64,000 bases of DNA from Caldilineaceae bacterium (GCA_026645575.1 JAPKMW010000031.1:1-64000), one strand, 5' to 3'; counted from the stretch's first letter, positions 9,101 through 17,784 are shown. Made by a program: numbers and translations. The notes: generated by a model not told the origin, from the letters alone.

Positions 9101-9913
9101 TTATTCGAATTTGCCTTCGACCGCCTTGCTGGCATAGCGGGCGCGGTTGATCAACTGGATGGTCATGCCGCCGTCGGTCATGATGTTGGCACCCGTGATA
9201 TAGCTCGATTCGGCGGAGGCCAGGAAGAGGACGACGTTGGCGACTTCACGCGGGCTTTGTACGCGACCGAGCGGAATATTATCGAACCAATGTTGCAACG
9301 CTTCTTCGCGATTTTCGGCAGCGTTTTGCAAATCTTGCCAGATCTGCGTGTCGGTCAGGCCGGGGCTGACGGCGTTGACCCGGATACCATAGGGGGCGAA
9401 CTCAATTGCCAGCGAACAGGTCATCATGTGGACACCGCCTTTGGCTGCGGCATAGGGCGCGGCTTCGGGCAGTGTGGCAACAGTGTGGACGCTGGCGATA
9501 TTGATGATATTACCCTGCCGCCGGGGCACCATCACTTCCAGCGCATAGCGGCTGCACAAAAACGCGCCCTTGAGATCGACATCGATCACCCGATCCCAGT
9601 CGGCTTCGTCCATTTGGAGCGTGGGCTTGACAAAGTTGACACCGGCATTGTTGACCAGCGTATCCACCTGGCCGTAGGCGTCCACCGTGCGCTGAATCAA
9701 GGCCCGACAGTCCGCTGCGCTGGCGACATTGGTTTGGACAAACAAGCCCTTACCGTATTGCGCCTGCAACTCCTGCGCTGCCGCTTCGCCCCGCTGGGCG
9801 TTCACCTCGGCAATCACCACTTCGGCGCCGGCTTCGGCAAAGCGCGCCGCAATCCCCTTGCCAATGCCACTGCCGGCGCCGGTGACAATGGCGACATGTC
9901 CCTTCCAGGTCAT
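9101..9913 (-). CDS. short-chain dehydrogenase/reductase
   Basis: 270 residues of the classical SDR family. The cofactor motif TGAGSGIG is near residue 11, NNAG marks the central strand, the catalytic Ser is in NIINIASVHT and the active-site YAAAK follows; PGLTDT precedes the substrate lid. Acidic residue near the end of strand 2 (IAEVNAQRG) suggests NAD rather than NADP. ATG 9913 has AAGGAAACG upstream; the frame extends further but without an SD. Adjacent to a lactonase-type gene, it is plausibly the sugar 1-dehydrogenase of the same oxidative pathway (L-fucose or a related sugar), but many SDRs look similar. Confidence 0.88.
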   Translation of the reverse strand: MTWKGHVAIVTGAGSGIGKGIAARFAEAGAEVVIAEVNAQRGEAAAQELQAQYGKGLFVQTNVASAADCRALIQRTVDAYGQVDTLVNNAGVNFVKPTLQMDEADWDRVIDVDLKGAFLCSRYALEVMVPRRQGNIINIASVHTVATLPEAAPYAAAKGGVHMMTCSLAIEFAPYGIRVNAVSPGLTDTQIWQDLQNAAENREEALQHWFDNIPLGRVQSPREVANVVLFLASAESSYITGANIMTDGGMTIQLINRARYASKAVEGKFE

Positions 9914-10028
9914 AAGCGTTTCCTTGGTTTTTTGGGTTTGTGTGAATGGATCGATTTGTCTGATTATAGCACCGGCGGCGCGGGGATGCAATGTGAGCTT
10001 TTCAGAGGACAGGTGTATTTTTACCCCT

Positions 10029-10287
10029 TGAGTTTAGGCAAAGAAATAAATGACAAACCCATCTGCGTCCCAGCGGGACGATTGAGTTTAGTTTAGGGGA
10101 AAAATGAAGCATAAACCCATCCCCGTCCCAGCGGGACGCCTGAATGGGTGATACCGCCGCCGATTCAATCGTCCTGCTGGGACGGGGCGTGAGGTTGGGG
10201 GGCGTATCTAAACTCAGGCGTCCCGCTGGGACGGGGATGGGCGAATTGGGTGACGGCGTCTAAACTCAAGCGTCCCTACGGGACGGG
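10029..10287. repeat. cluster of five GTCCC-NNN-GGGAC elements
   Basis: The 377-bp gap between the sigma-fusion stop and the SDR start is almost entirely repeat. Copies lie at about 10065-10097, 10123-10145, 10166-10188, 10208-10234 and 10259-10287, with a lone GAGTTTAG arm at 10029. The variable centres differ (AGC, GCT, TAC), while flanks are conserved. No gene is seen in the gap. Confidence 0.85.
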
Positions 10288-10290
10288 GTT

Positions 10291-11841
10291 TTATTGCGCA
10301 GGGTGCATCATTGCTAACAACTTTGTCTCCAACTGTTGTACATCAATACCTAGATCACGCAAGATAGTCATGGCCATGCCGTGCCCTTCGCGCAGCAGAC
10401 CGAGCAACAAATGTTCGCTGCCGAGGAAGGGCTGACCGCCTTGGGTTTGCGCTGCGGTGGCGTAGTCCAACACCTGCATCATGCGCGGAACCAGCGTGGG
10501 TTCGGTGGTGGGGGTGACTTCGCCACGACCAACCCGTTCGACCGCTTGGCTGACCTGCTTTGGGGTGACGCCGGCGGCGTGTAAGAGTCGTCCAGCCAGA
10601 CCATCCTCATCATGCGCCAGCCCCACCAGCAGATGCTCGGTGCCGATGTAGTTGTGGTTGCGCTCTTTGGCGGCGCGCAAGGCATAGTCGAGAACGGTGC
10701 GGGCCTGTTTGGTGTAGACGCGTTCCCCATCATGAATGAATTTGTCGCGCCAGGCGAGGGCGCGTTCTTGTCCGCCACGGTATTGCTCGGTCTCCGCCTG
10801 GAACCAGCGATCAACATCCACCGGTTGCGGCAAGGCAAGGCCAACAGTCGCCATAACGGTATCCGCCACATAAATCGGACAACTGGCATGTAACGCGCTG
10901 GCAATCGCATCACTAGGGCGCGCCTCAACCGCAATGATCTGCTCCTCCTTTTGTAACTGGACAACTGCATAGAAGGTGAACTGTTGCAAGCGTTCAATCC
11001 GTACCGCCTTGAGTTTTACCCCGACGGCCGCCAAAAGGCTGTTGCCATAATGATAGGTCAAAGGTTGAGGTAGCGCTTCACCCGCCAGCACGTTTTGGAG
11101 TTGTAACCCCTCATAGGGGCCGACAAACATCTGGAGAACGCGGGCGTCTGTGGTATCAAACAAATAGAGAACATACCCTTCCGTTTCGCGTTGGAGAATA
11201 CGAAGATCGGTAATCCGAATCATGCGTTTGTTCCTTTCCTGAACGTTTGCTGCCGGTTGGGGCATCGGGTCAACAGGGCCATAGAGGGGCGCCAGTTGGC
11301 TGCGCAATTGTTTGCGCGCCTGATGGAGCCGCCCTTTGACGACATTGACCGAAACGCCCAGATGGGCTGCAATTTCCTCAAGCGACCACTGTTGGAAGTA
11401 AAAGAGCCACGTTGCGCTCTGGTTCTTGGCTGAGAGGGTTGTCAACGCCGCCTGAACTTGTTGATCACGTTCGGCATCTTCCCAGGAAACCGCTGGATCA
11501 TTTGTTCCCAGCAGCCACTCTGCCGGATACTGACTACCGCCATTGAGGGCTTCCCACGAATAGGTGGTCAGCTTCCGGCTGCGCAGGTGGCTGCGACAGA
11601 CATTGCGCACGATGCCATAGAGCCAACTGGCAAAGCTGGCTGGCTCGCGCAGCTTAGGCAGCGAGAGATAGGCTTGCAGCAGCGCTTCCTGGGCAAGTTC
11701 CCAGGCAGTCTCCTGGTTGCCGACCATGCGCATGGTCAACCGCCGCGCCATCGGCAGGTGGCGGTTGACCAGATGACCAAAGGCCGTGTTGTCACCAGTG
11801 CGTGCGGCGACAACGAGTTCGCTATCTGTCCACTGATCCAC
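10291..11841 (-). CDS. ECF sigma factor fused to bifunctional-nuclease (DUF151) and Clp N-domains
   Basis: 516 residues in one open frame from a GTG with GGGGGAAA upstream. Residues 15-90 are sigma region 2 (AWELAQEALLQAYLSLPKL, FASWLYGIVRNVCRSHLRS), 125-182 region 4 (WSLEEIAAHLGVSVNVVKGR), 207-338 a DUF151/BFN domain (VEARPSDAIASALHASCPIYV), and 375-510 two Clp N-terminal repeats (GTEHLLVGLAHDEDGLA, GSEHLLLGLLREGHGMA). Sigma, BFN and Clp-N parts are normally separate proteins. An internal ATG at 11223 (residue 207, first residue of the BFN part) is preceded by AGGAAAGGAAC, so a shorter BFN-ClpN product could also be made. A stress-responsive regulator is a guess; target promoters and any nuclease activity are unknown. 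Confidence 0.88.
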   Translation of the reverse strand: MDQWTDSELVVAARTGDNTAFGHLVNRHLPMARRLTMRMVGNQETAWELAQEALLQAYLSLPKLREPASFASWLYGIVRNVCRSHLRSRKLTTYSWEALNGGSQYPAEWLLGTNDPAVSWEDAERDQQVQAALTTLSAKNQSATWLFYFQQWSLEEIAAHLGVSVNVVKGRLHQARKQLRSQLAPLYGPVDPMPQPAANVQERNKRMIRITDLRILQRETEGYVLYLFDTTDARVLQMFVGPYEGLQLQNVLAGEALPQPLTYHYGNSLLAAVGVKLKAVRIERLQQFTFYAVVQLQKEEQIIAVEARPSDAIASALHASCPIYVADTVMATVGLALPQPVDVDRWFQAETEQYRGGQERALAWRDKFIHDGERVYTKQARTVLDYALRAAKERNHNYIGTEHLLVGLAHDEDGLAGRLLHAAGVTPKQVSQAVERVGRGEVTPTTEPTLVPRMMQVLDYATAAQTQGGQPFLGSEHLLLGLLREGHGMAMTILRDLGIDVQQLETKLLAMMHPAQ

Positions 11842-11851
11842 GCAATTTCCC

Positions 11852-11965
11852 CCTAAACTCAGCCGTCCCTATGGGACGAAACAACGTGACTGGGCAACCT
11901 GTCCCGTAGGGACGCTTGAGTTTAGGGAGGAGGATGTTCTAAACTCAGCCGTCCCCATGGGACGA
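11852..11965. repeat. three GTCCC-NNN-GGGAC elements upstream of the sigma-fusion gene
   Basis: Copies at 11852-11880, 11900-11927 and 11939-11965, immediately upstream of the sigma-fusion GTG start at 11841. The first begins only 11 nt from that start, so it overlaps the leader or promoter. The rest of the 403-bp divergent gap (11966-12117) shows no clear feature. Confidence 0.85.
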
Positions 11966-12117
11966 AACAATCGCTAGCGATGCTTCTATAAAAATAGTCG
12001 CAGAAAAGGGGCAAAAGGTTAGATGAAACGCAAAGCAATTTCCCGCCGAACATCCTGAAAAGGTGTTTGCATCTCCACCCGTTTTGCGGTTTAATTTGGG
12101 TAATTCAATGCGAGATT

Positions 12118-12190
12118 CGAGGGTTGAAACCCTCGTCTACCCTCAGTCGTCACTCCGTGACTTAATCACGGAGTGACGACTGAGGGTAGA
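12118..12190. repeat. perfect 25-bp inverted repeat in a divergent promoter region
   Basis: A perfect 25-bp stem (12136-12160 pairing with 12166-12190, loop CTTAA) is directly preceded by a second hairpin CGAGGGTTGAAACCCTCG (12118-12135). It lies 55 nt before the aminotransferase start and faces the sigma-fusion promoter, so it is not downstream of either gene. It may be a dispersed repeat or a leader structure. Confidence 0.85.
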
Positions 12191-12244
12191 CAGGTCTTTC
12201 AAGGCCGGTCTGAATACATATCATCTAACCCAAAGGACAATCCT

Positions 12245-13162
12245 ATGACAACCGCCACCCATCTGGTCTATCTGAATGGTGAATTTATACCGGCTGATGA
12301 AGCCAAAATCTCGATCTTTGATGCTGCTGTCATGTTGGGCGACATGGTGACAGAATCAACGCGCACCTTTGCGCATCGTCCCTTCAAATTGGAACAACAC
12401 ATTGACCGGCTCTACAAATCGCTTAAGGTGACACGCATCAATCCGGGCATGACGCCAGCGGAGATGCACGAACTTTCGCTGCGAGTCCTCGAAACCAATC
12501 TGCCCAAGGTCGCGCCGACGATGGATGTGTGGTTGGTGCATAATATTTCGCGCGGGCGCTTTGTCGCCGGCGCCGACCCGACCAAGCAGCGTTCCCAGGC
12601 CACCATTATCATCCACACCGCGCCCATGATTTTAACCGATTGGGTGCGGTTTTACACCGAGGGCTGTCATGCGGTGACGCCCTTTAGTCGCGCTGTGCCG
12701 CCGGAAGCGCTCGACGCCCGCATCAAAAACCGTAGCCGCATGGCCTACACCCTGGCCGAGATGGAGGTCAAACTGGTCGATCCCCAGGCGCAGAGCATTC
12801 TGCTCGATACGCATGGCAACGTGGCAGAAAACAAGGGGGGCAACTTCTTTATCTACAGCGAAGGGGTTCTCAAAACGCCGCACGCACGCAGCGCCCTGGC
12901 AGGGATTAGCCGCGCCACGGTTCTCGAATTGGCCGCACAACTGTCCATCCCCGTCGAAGTAACTGACTTCCAGCCCTACGACATCTACACCGCCGACGAA
13001 GCCTTTTTCACCAGCACGCCCTACTGCATCATGCCGGCGACCAAGTTCAATGGCCTGCCCGTGGGCGACGGCCAGGTTGGCCCGGTGACGAAACGGTTGT
13101 TGCAAGCCTGGAGCGACCTGGTCGGCGTTGATATTATTGCCCAGGCGCAAAGTCAACTATAA
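12245..13162 (+). CDS. class IV PLP aminotransferase (branched-chain aminotransferase-like)
   Basis: 305 residues, the usual length for BCAT/D-amino-acid transaminase/aminodeoxychorismate lyase proteins. The catalytic lysine is expected in ARIKNRSRM near residue 160; ILLDTHGNVAENKGGNFFI is the family's hallmark, and PHARSALAGISRATVLELA matches the phosphate-cup helix. ATG 12245 has AAAGGA 6 nt upstream; the frame runs further upstream only through the hairpin. It probably transfers amino groups between branched-chain amino acids and 2-oxoglutarate, though D-amino-acid or other specificity is not excluded. It stands alone after a long hairpin and is followed by repeat elements. Confidence 0.9.
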   Translation: MTTATHLVYLNGEFIPADEAKISIFDAAVMLGDMVTESTRTFAHRPFKLEQHIDRLYKSLKVTRINPGMTPAEMHELSLRVLETNLPKVAPTMDVWLVHNISRGRFVAGADPTKQRSQATIIIHTAPMILTDWVRFYTEGCHAVTPFSRAVPPEALDARIKNRSRMAYTLAEMEVKLVDPQAQSILLDTHGNVAENKGGNFFIYSEGVLKTPHARSALAGISRATVLELAAQLSIPVEVTDFQPYDIYTADEAFFTSTPYCIMPATKFNGLPVGDGQVGPVTKRLLQAWSDLVGVDIIAQAQSQL

Positions 13163-13194
13163 GCCTGATTACCTCACGTCGACCCCATATGCTT

Positions 13195-13293
13195 GCGTCC
13201 CGTAGGGACGGTTGAGTTTAGGAAGGGGGAAAAATTGGGTGGTATAACGCAAATTGTATCTTGGCCCTAAACTCATTCGTCCCTATGGGACAG
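13195..13293. repeat. inverted pair of GTCCC-NNN-GGGAC elements
   Basis: Copies at 13195-13222 and 13266-13293 in opposite orientation, filling the gap between the aminotransferase and the GH127-like gene. Confidence 0.85.
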
Positions 13294-13327
13294 GTTAACC
13301 AGGCAATACTGATAGAGGAGCCAACTT

Positions 13328-14893
13328 ATGACCAAAGTCCAATCCGTCAACACGACTGATCTACGCGCCGCCATCGAACTCGGTTGCCAAACGATGCAAC
13401 ATGTCTTCAATGCCGACGACAATGACATCCCTTTTTTCGGCTCTCGTGTGCGACCGGAGGCGCGGCTGAGTTTTAGCTGGGCGCATTCGGAGTCGCATGT
13501 ACCGGGACGCCATTTGAATGCCCTCCTCAATGCCGAAGATGCGCTGGGGCTTGCCATTGATGAAGATGCGGTGGAAAAACATGCCGCCGCGGCGCGTTTT
13601 TCTTACAGCGGGGCCTTGCCTTTGCCTCTCAATCGGCAGGAATTGGGTGGGCCACTGGTGAATTTTCTTTCCCATAATGTGCGTGAGGGTTTCCACGCGC
13701 TCTATGCCTTAACTCAATTTCGCCAAAGCAGTTGGGCGCGCACCCTGGCCGAGGCGAGTATCGCCACTATCAATGAATATTGGGACCCGGTTGCCGGCTG
13801 GGATCGCGCTCGGCTGGAAGGGGAACATGGGCTGAAGTTGATCGACTCCACCTTTATTGTCGGGTTGGCACGCGCTTTGGGGCCGCTGGTGAAATTTTAT
13901 CGCGCTACTGGTTATGCACCCGCTTTGACCCTGGCCCTACGCCTCAAAGAAAAGCTGATCAACGAGTTTTTCCTGGCCGATGGCGCCTACAACCGGGAAA
14001 CCTTTGGCACCCATACCCATTCCACCACTTGTGTCATGTCTTCGTTGGCGCAGTTGGCCGAATTGACTCAAGACGCTGGGTTGATGGAGCGCGTACGCGC
14101 CTTTTATGATAACGGTCTCTGGCAGATCCGTGATGCGTTGGGTTGGGTGGTAGAAATCAGCAGCGATGAGGCCGACCCTGACAAGGGCGAATGCAACAAC
14201 ACTGGCGATATTGTGGAAACGGCGCTGATCCTGGGGCGGTGGGGTTATCCGCAATACTACCATGACGCCGAGCGGATTGTGCGCTGTCATCTGTTGCCGG
14301 CGCAGTTGCGCGATGTTGCCTTTATTGTCGAGCCGTCCAATCCCAGTGGCGAGGATGGCAAACGAGCCGTGGCAGCGCGCCATCTGGGCGCCTTTGGCTT
14401 TCCGGCGCCCTATGGACATGAGCCGGTGGATGCCAATCATGTCAGCTTTAACATGGATATTGTGGGGGGGGCGGTTGCTTCGCTCTGTGAAGTTTATCGG
14501 GCGGTCACACGCTTTGATGCCGCCGGCCATTGGGTCAACCTGCTCTTTGACCATGAGACCGACGCCATTCAAGTCGAGTCGCCCTATACCCATGAGGCGT
14601 TGCGGGTACGGGTGAAGAAAGCGGCCCCGCTCTTTGTGCGTATCCCGCCGTGGGTCGAGCCGCAACAGCTAGAAGTGAGCGGCGCAACAACTGCACCCCA
14701 GTTCACCAACAGCTATCTCTTCCTTGCCGAGCCACCGGTCAACCGCTGGCTCACCATCCGCTTTCCGCTGGCAATAGAGAACTTGACGCTCCACCATCGC
14801 ACCCGTGATATTCGGGTGCGGTTACAGGGCGATGCAGTAGCGGCAATGGAAAACTTTGGCGCTGATTTAACCTTTTTTGATCTATTGAATTGA
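13328..14893 (+). CDS. probable (alpha/alpha)6-barrel glycoside hydrolase-like protein (GH127/DUF1680-like)
   Basis: 521 residues, no signal peptide, so cytoplasmic. The long helical N-terminal part with paired helices (FHALYALTQFRQSSWARTLA, FIVGLARALGPLVKFYRATG) and a central GECNNTGDIVETALILGRWG followed by YYHDAERIVRCHLLP resemble the catalytic toroid of GH127 beta-L-arabinofuranosidases and DUF1680 proteins. The C-terminal beta-rich part holds FVRIPPWVEP, close to the RIPxW motif of that family. It has GAGGAG upstream of ATG 13328. Together with the neighbouring sugar-oxidising genes it suggests use of plant-derived sugars. Similarity is by motif only, so substrate and even catalysis are uncertain. 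Confidence 0.6.
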   Translation: MTKVQSVNTTDLRAAIELGCQTMQHVFNADDNDIPFFGSRVRPEARLSFSWAHSESHVPGRHLNALLNAEDALGLAIDEDAVEKHAAAARFSYSGALPLPLNRQELGGPLVNFLSHNVREGFHALYALTQFRQSSWARTLAEASIATINEYWDPVAGWDRARLEGEHGLKLIDSTFIVGLARALGPLVKFYRATGYAPALTLALRLKEKLINEFFLADGAYNRETFGTHTHSTTCVMSSLAQLAELTQDAGLMERVRAFYDNGLWQIRDALGWVVEISSDEADPDKGECNNTGDIVETALILGRWGYPQYYHDAERIVRCHLLPAQLRDVAFIVEPSNPSGEDGKRAVAARHLGAFGFPAPYGHEPVDANHVSFNMDIVGGAVASLCEVYRAVTRFDAAGHWVNLLFDHETDAIQVESPYTHEALRVRVKKAAPLFVRIPPWVEPQQLEVSGATTAPQFTNSYLFLAEPPVNRWLTIRFPLAIENLTLHHRTRDIRVRLQGDAVAAMENFGADLTFFDLLN

Positions 14894-14916
14894 TGATTGA
14901 TAAAGTAGCGGTATGA

Positions 14917-14922
14917 TATAAT
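14917..14922 (+). promoter_or_regulatory. possible -10 element for the DUF4160/DUF2442 pair
   Basis: A TATAAT 44 nt before the DUF4160 start in an AT-rich 70-bp gap. TTGATA or TTGATG candidates upstream are badly spaced (14 or 21 bp), so only the -10 is convincing. Confidence 0.35.
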
Positions 14923-14966
14923 GATTCAGGTGATAATAATTCTTTCTATGGAGGAACAGCGGTGTT

Positions 14967-15221
14967 ATGCCAACTGCACTTCGCCGTGGCCCGTATCGTT
15001 TCTACTTCTATCCTTATGATTGCGTAGAGCCGCGGCACATGCATGTAGATCGAGAGAATTTGAGTGCCAAGTTATGGTTGGACCCCGATGTGCGATTAGC
15101 GGAGAATTTAGGTTATAATCGCCATGAACTGCGTGTGATAGAGCGGTTAGCGCGTGAAAATTTGGAGGTATTGCGCAATGCATGGGACGACTTCTGCCGG
15201 GGGCGGGCGAACAACCCCTAA
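14967..15221 (+). CDS. DUF4160 family protein
   Basis: 84 residues. The opening GPYRFYFYPYDCVEPRHMHVD is the recognisable DUF4160 core (small proteins with a conserved HxHV near the N-terminus). GGAGGAA lies 11 nt before the ATG. The next gene, a DUF2442 protein, starts within its 3' end (44-bp overlap), so the two are translationally coupled. DUF4160 and DUF2442 genes very often occur as a pair and have been suggested to be toxin-antitoxin-like, but no biochemical role is established as far as I know. Confidence 0.8.
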   Translation: MPTALRRGPYRFYFYPYDCVEPRHMHVDRENLSAKLWLDPDVRLAENLGYNRHELRVIERLARENLEVLRNAWDDFCRGRANNP

Positions 15222-15522
15222 AGTGATGAGTGTGCTGGTCACAGATGATACACTGAGCGTAGACTTAATGGACGGACGCACAATTGCTGTTCCGCTAATG
15301 TGGTTTCCACGATTAGCGTATGGCACCCAGGAAGAACGGGCAAACTTTCGGATTGCCGGCGCCGGGTATGGGATTCACTGGCCTGACTTGGACGAAGACA
15401 TTGGGGTTGAAGGTTTACTGTTGGGCAAGCAATCTATGGAAAGTGAGTCATCTTTTGCTCGCTGGCTTGCACAGCGTCCACATAGAGAACATTCATCTTT
15501 GGTTGTACCAGTGACTACGTGA
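15178..15522 (+). CDS. DUF2442 family protein
   Basis: 114 residues from ATG 15178, chosen because TTGGAGG lies 9 nt upstream; a GTG at 15154 would add eight residues. The core VLVTDDTLSVDLMDGRTIAVPLMWFPRL followed by YGIHWPDLDEDIGVEGLL is characteristic of DUF2442, a small predicted DNA-binding or antitoxin-like domain (quoted here only in part: DGRTIAVPLMWFPRL). It overlaps the DUF4160 gene in another frame. The C-terminal 25 residues after the domain are basic and probably disordered. Confidence 0.8.
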   Translation: MHGTTSAGGGRTTPKVMSVLVTDDTLSVDLMDGRTIAVPLMWFPRLAYGTQEERANFRIAGAGYGIHWPDLDEDIGVEGLLLGKQSMESESSFARWLAQRPHREHSSLVVPVTT

Positions 15523-15568
15523 GTTCAGTTTGCCTACTCAATCCAGACCGCATGGGCGCAATAGCAAA

Positions 15569-17173
15569 TTACCTGCTCCCTCGACTGGCAACCGGCACAT
15601 ATTCATGGATGGCCTCATACCCCGGCGGCGGGACGAGGATGGGCGCCGGTGGGGTTGGCAGGTTCTCTTTTTCACGGCGGAACTCGAAGAAACGCCAGGT
15701 GGCCCGACTGACCCCTTTCATGCGGCTGTTGCTGGTGGCCCAGTCCATCCATCCAGAGCGAAAGACAAAGAAACTGACGACATACGGCCCGGTCGGCCCC
15801 CAAATCAGCGCAACATCGCTGTGCGATTCATAGGCAAAGCCATGCTTGTGGACAATCCAGGCGTCCTTGGGGTTGGGAATCCCGGCCCAGAGCATCTCTT
15901 GAAATTCGTCATGGCTCATGTAGAAGAGGATGGTGCTACACTCGTCGGGCGTGATCGTGTCGCCATATTGCTCAATGAGGATGCCCTCGCCCAACGTGCA
16001 TTGGTAGATGGCGGCGAGCAGACGGCCCATCTCGGCTGGGGTGGATTGGAGATTGGTGTCGGGGTTGGTATCCCAGTCGTCCCGTTGGTTGCCGGGCGTG
16101 GGGATTTGTGGGAATTGCACCTCGACATCGTAACCGGATTGCATATAGGTGCTGATAAAGCCGAGGCTGTGCATAAATTCGGTGAAGCGACGGGTGCCGG
16201 CGCCCATATCGCCATCCCCCAGCCAACGGAGCAGTTGATTGGCGGCGTGGTTATTGCTTTCGCCCAACGCATAATCGACCCAGATGCCCACATCGCGACT
16301 GACCGGATCATCGGCTTTGATCCCGTTCTCAAGCTTTTGCATGACGGCGGCGGCAATGCCAATTTTGAGGGTGGACATGCCGGAGAAAGAGACATCGGCG
16401 TCCACTTTGGCTTCTTCACCGGTGGTCAAATCTTGAATGTAGAGAGCGGCAAAGCCGGGGAAATCCGCCGTGTAGAGATTGAGTGCTTGCTCCAACGCGG
16501 CAAAGGTTGGGGGCGGTGGGGCGGTTTCGGTGCGGATTAACTGTGCTGTGCGATCTTCTTTCGCAGTGAGGGCGGCGACTGCTTGCGGAATACTGGCTTC
16601 AATATCCAAGGTGTAGCCCGGCTCGCCCGGCTGCCAACGCCAATCCTGCTCAAAAACGCCGACATAGTCCACGGGCAGGGTCGTTTCGCCCATGCCGTTG
16701 GCCCACTCCTGTTTTGGCGCCAGCGCACGGGGGGTGGTTGGCGGGCGATTGTGTTCCGTTGCCACTTGGGTCAGCCAGGCGCGCAACTTTTCGATATTGA
16801 GGGTGAAACGCACCGGAATATCCCGCCGTTGTTGCGGAAAGCCGAACGCTTCACGCACGGCAATGTCGATGAAACTGGTTCCTTCCAGATAGCGCGTCGC
16901 CTCATGCACCATTTGGTCAACATCAACGGTAAACTCCACCGCCGCCGGCAGCAGCGGCACCCGTTCTTCACCAAAATAGAGGCCGACCGGCGCCTGATAG
17001 ATGCTTTCCAGATGTTGCCGAATTTCTGCCGGATCTTTGAGCGCGCTCAACTCCAACCCGCCTAAGTAAACACCAGGTGGAATCGGCGCGGCGATCACTT
17101 TGTAGCGGCTGTAGAGGGGGAAGAGGGCACCGATGGCGATTAGGAGTAGAAGAAAGGTGATGAACCTGTGCAT
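15569..17173 (-). CDS. secreted or anchored class A beta-lactamase-like serine hydrolase
   Basis: 534 residues from ATG 17173. An N-terminal membrane segment (FITFLLLLIAIGALFPL) anchors or exports the protein. Residues 40-200 resemble the peptidoglycan-binding/VanW-associated domain (PPGVYLGGLELSAL). The rest is a penicillin-binding/beta-lactamase fold: SxxK serine in FSGMSTLKIG, an SxN-like motif in GESNNHAANQLL, and HKHGFAYESHSD where KTG would be expected. It may hydrolyse or bind cell-wall peptides rather than beta-lactams. It follows mazF by 10 nt on the same strand, apparently in the guaA operon. Confidence 0.82.
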   Translation of the reverse strand: MHRFITFLLLLIAIGALFPLYSRYKVIAAPIPPGVYLGGLELSALKDPAEIRQHLESIYQAPVGLYFGEERVPLLPAAVEFTVDVDQMVHEATRYLEGTSFIDIAVREAFGFPQQRRDIPVRFTLNIEKLRAWLTQVATEHNRPPTTPRALAPKQEWANGMGETTLPVDYVGVFEQDWRWQPGEPGYTLDIEASIPQAVAALTAKEDRTAQLIRTETAPPPPTFAALEQALNLYTADFPGFAALYIQDLTTGEEAKVDADVSFSGMSTLKIGIAAAVMQKLENGIKADDPVSRDVGIWVDYALGESNNHAANQLLRWLGDGDMGAGTRRFTEFMHSLGFISTYMQSGYDVEVQFPQIPTPGNQRDDWDTNPDTNLQSTPAEMGRLLAAIYQCTLGEGILIEQYGDTITPDECSTILFYMSHDEFQEMLWAGIPNPKDAWIVHKHGFAYESHSDVALIWGPTGPYVVSFFVFRSGWMDWATSNSRMKGVSRATWRFFEFRREKENLPTPPAPILVPPPGYEAIHEYVPVASRGSR

Positions 17174-17183
17174 AAATTCATGT

Positions 17184-17519
17184 TTAGGATACAGCCAACG
17201 CCAGTCGTAGACAACGCTGCACGCCTTCCCAATCATGTTGTGATAAACGACCAATTTCTTCGACTGCGGTTGTTGCCGGAATCATATTGAGGTAGGTGCG
17301 AAAGGCCGTACTACGATGCAACCCTGCTTGCGCCCAATCGCGTAAGAGATAGTCGCTGGGTTTCGTTGCTGACGCTACCTGCGTTGTAAGTACACCAACA
17401 ATGATATCAGGGCGTGTTTGATGATATAGGGTTGTTGATATAACGACGGTTGGTCGGCGCTTAACGCCTGTAGCGCCAACAAAATTCACCGTGACAACGA
17501 CACCAGGTTCAATCACCAT
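17184..17519 (-). CDS. MazF/PemK-type toxin
   Basis: 111 residues, standard for MazF-like endoribonucleases that cleave mRNA. It starts with the beta-barrel PGVVVTVNFVGATGVKRRPTVVIS, matching the family's PGDVVxVxFxxxxGxKxRPAVVIS core (shown in part: GVKRRPTVVIS), and continues with DIIVGVLTTQ. Its ATG lies inside the end of the antitoxin gene (11-bp overlap), so translation is coupled. The overlap with the antitoxin and the SH3-like barrel make a type II toxin-antitoxin role likely; activity is not tested. Confidence 0.87.
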   Translation of the reverse strand: MVIEPGVVVTVNFVGATGVKRRPTVVISTTLYHQTRPDIIVGVLTTQVASATKPSDYLLRDWAQAGLHRSTAFRTYLNMIPATTAVEEIGRLSQHDWEGVQRCLRLALAVS

Positions 17520-17784
17520 CTTGCTCCTCGTCTAGAAGCGTGGAGATATACATCATACTAGATCGACTGAAGTCTGCTAGGTCTTCATCACTCCACTCGT
17601 CGGATACATCAATCATTTCCGTAGGAAATTTTTCTGTTTGGGCGAAATGCGCCAAAGGTTGCGCCTGCTTGTTCTCGCTTTCAGGCAAAATAATATACAC
17701 CAGAGCGTTTTCCGGCAGGTTAACTTCGGACTTCAACCGAATCTGCCCATCCTTGACAATGCCTTCTAAGGTTACATAGCCCAT
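17509..17784 (-). CDS. MazE-like antitoxin
   Basis: 91 residues from ATG 17784, which has GGGGAG 6 nt upstream; a longer frame to 17811 lacks an SD. The N-terminal part GYVTLEGIVKDGQIRLKSEV looks like the small beta-strand region found in cyanobacterial/Chloroflexota antitoxins of MazF toxins (DUF104-like), and the acidic C-terminus (DVSDEWSDEDLADFSRSSM) is the type of tail that wraps the toxin. It sits 27 nt after guaA and overlaps the toxin gene. The fold assignment is tentative, the role from context firm. Confidence 0.78.
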   Translation of the reverse strand: MGYVTLEGIVKDGQIRLKSEVNLPENALVYIILPESENKQAQPLAHFAQTEKFPTEMIDVSDEWSDEDLADFSRSSMMYISTLLDEEQDGD

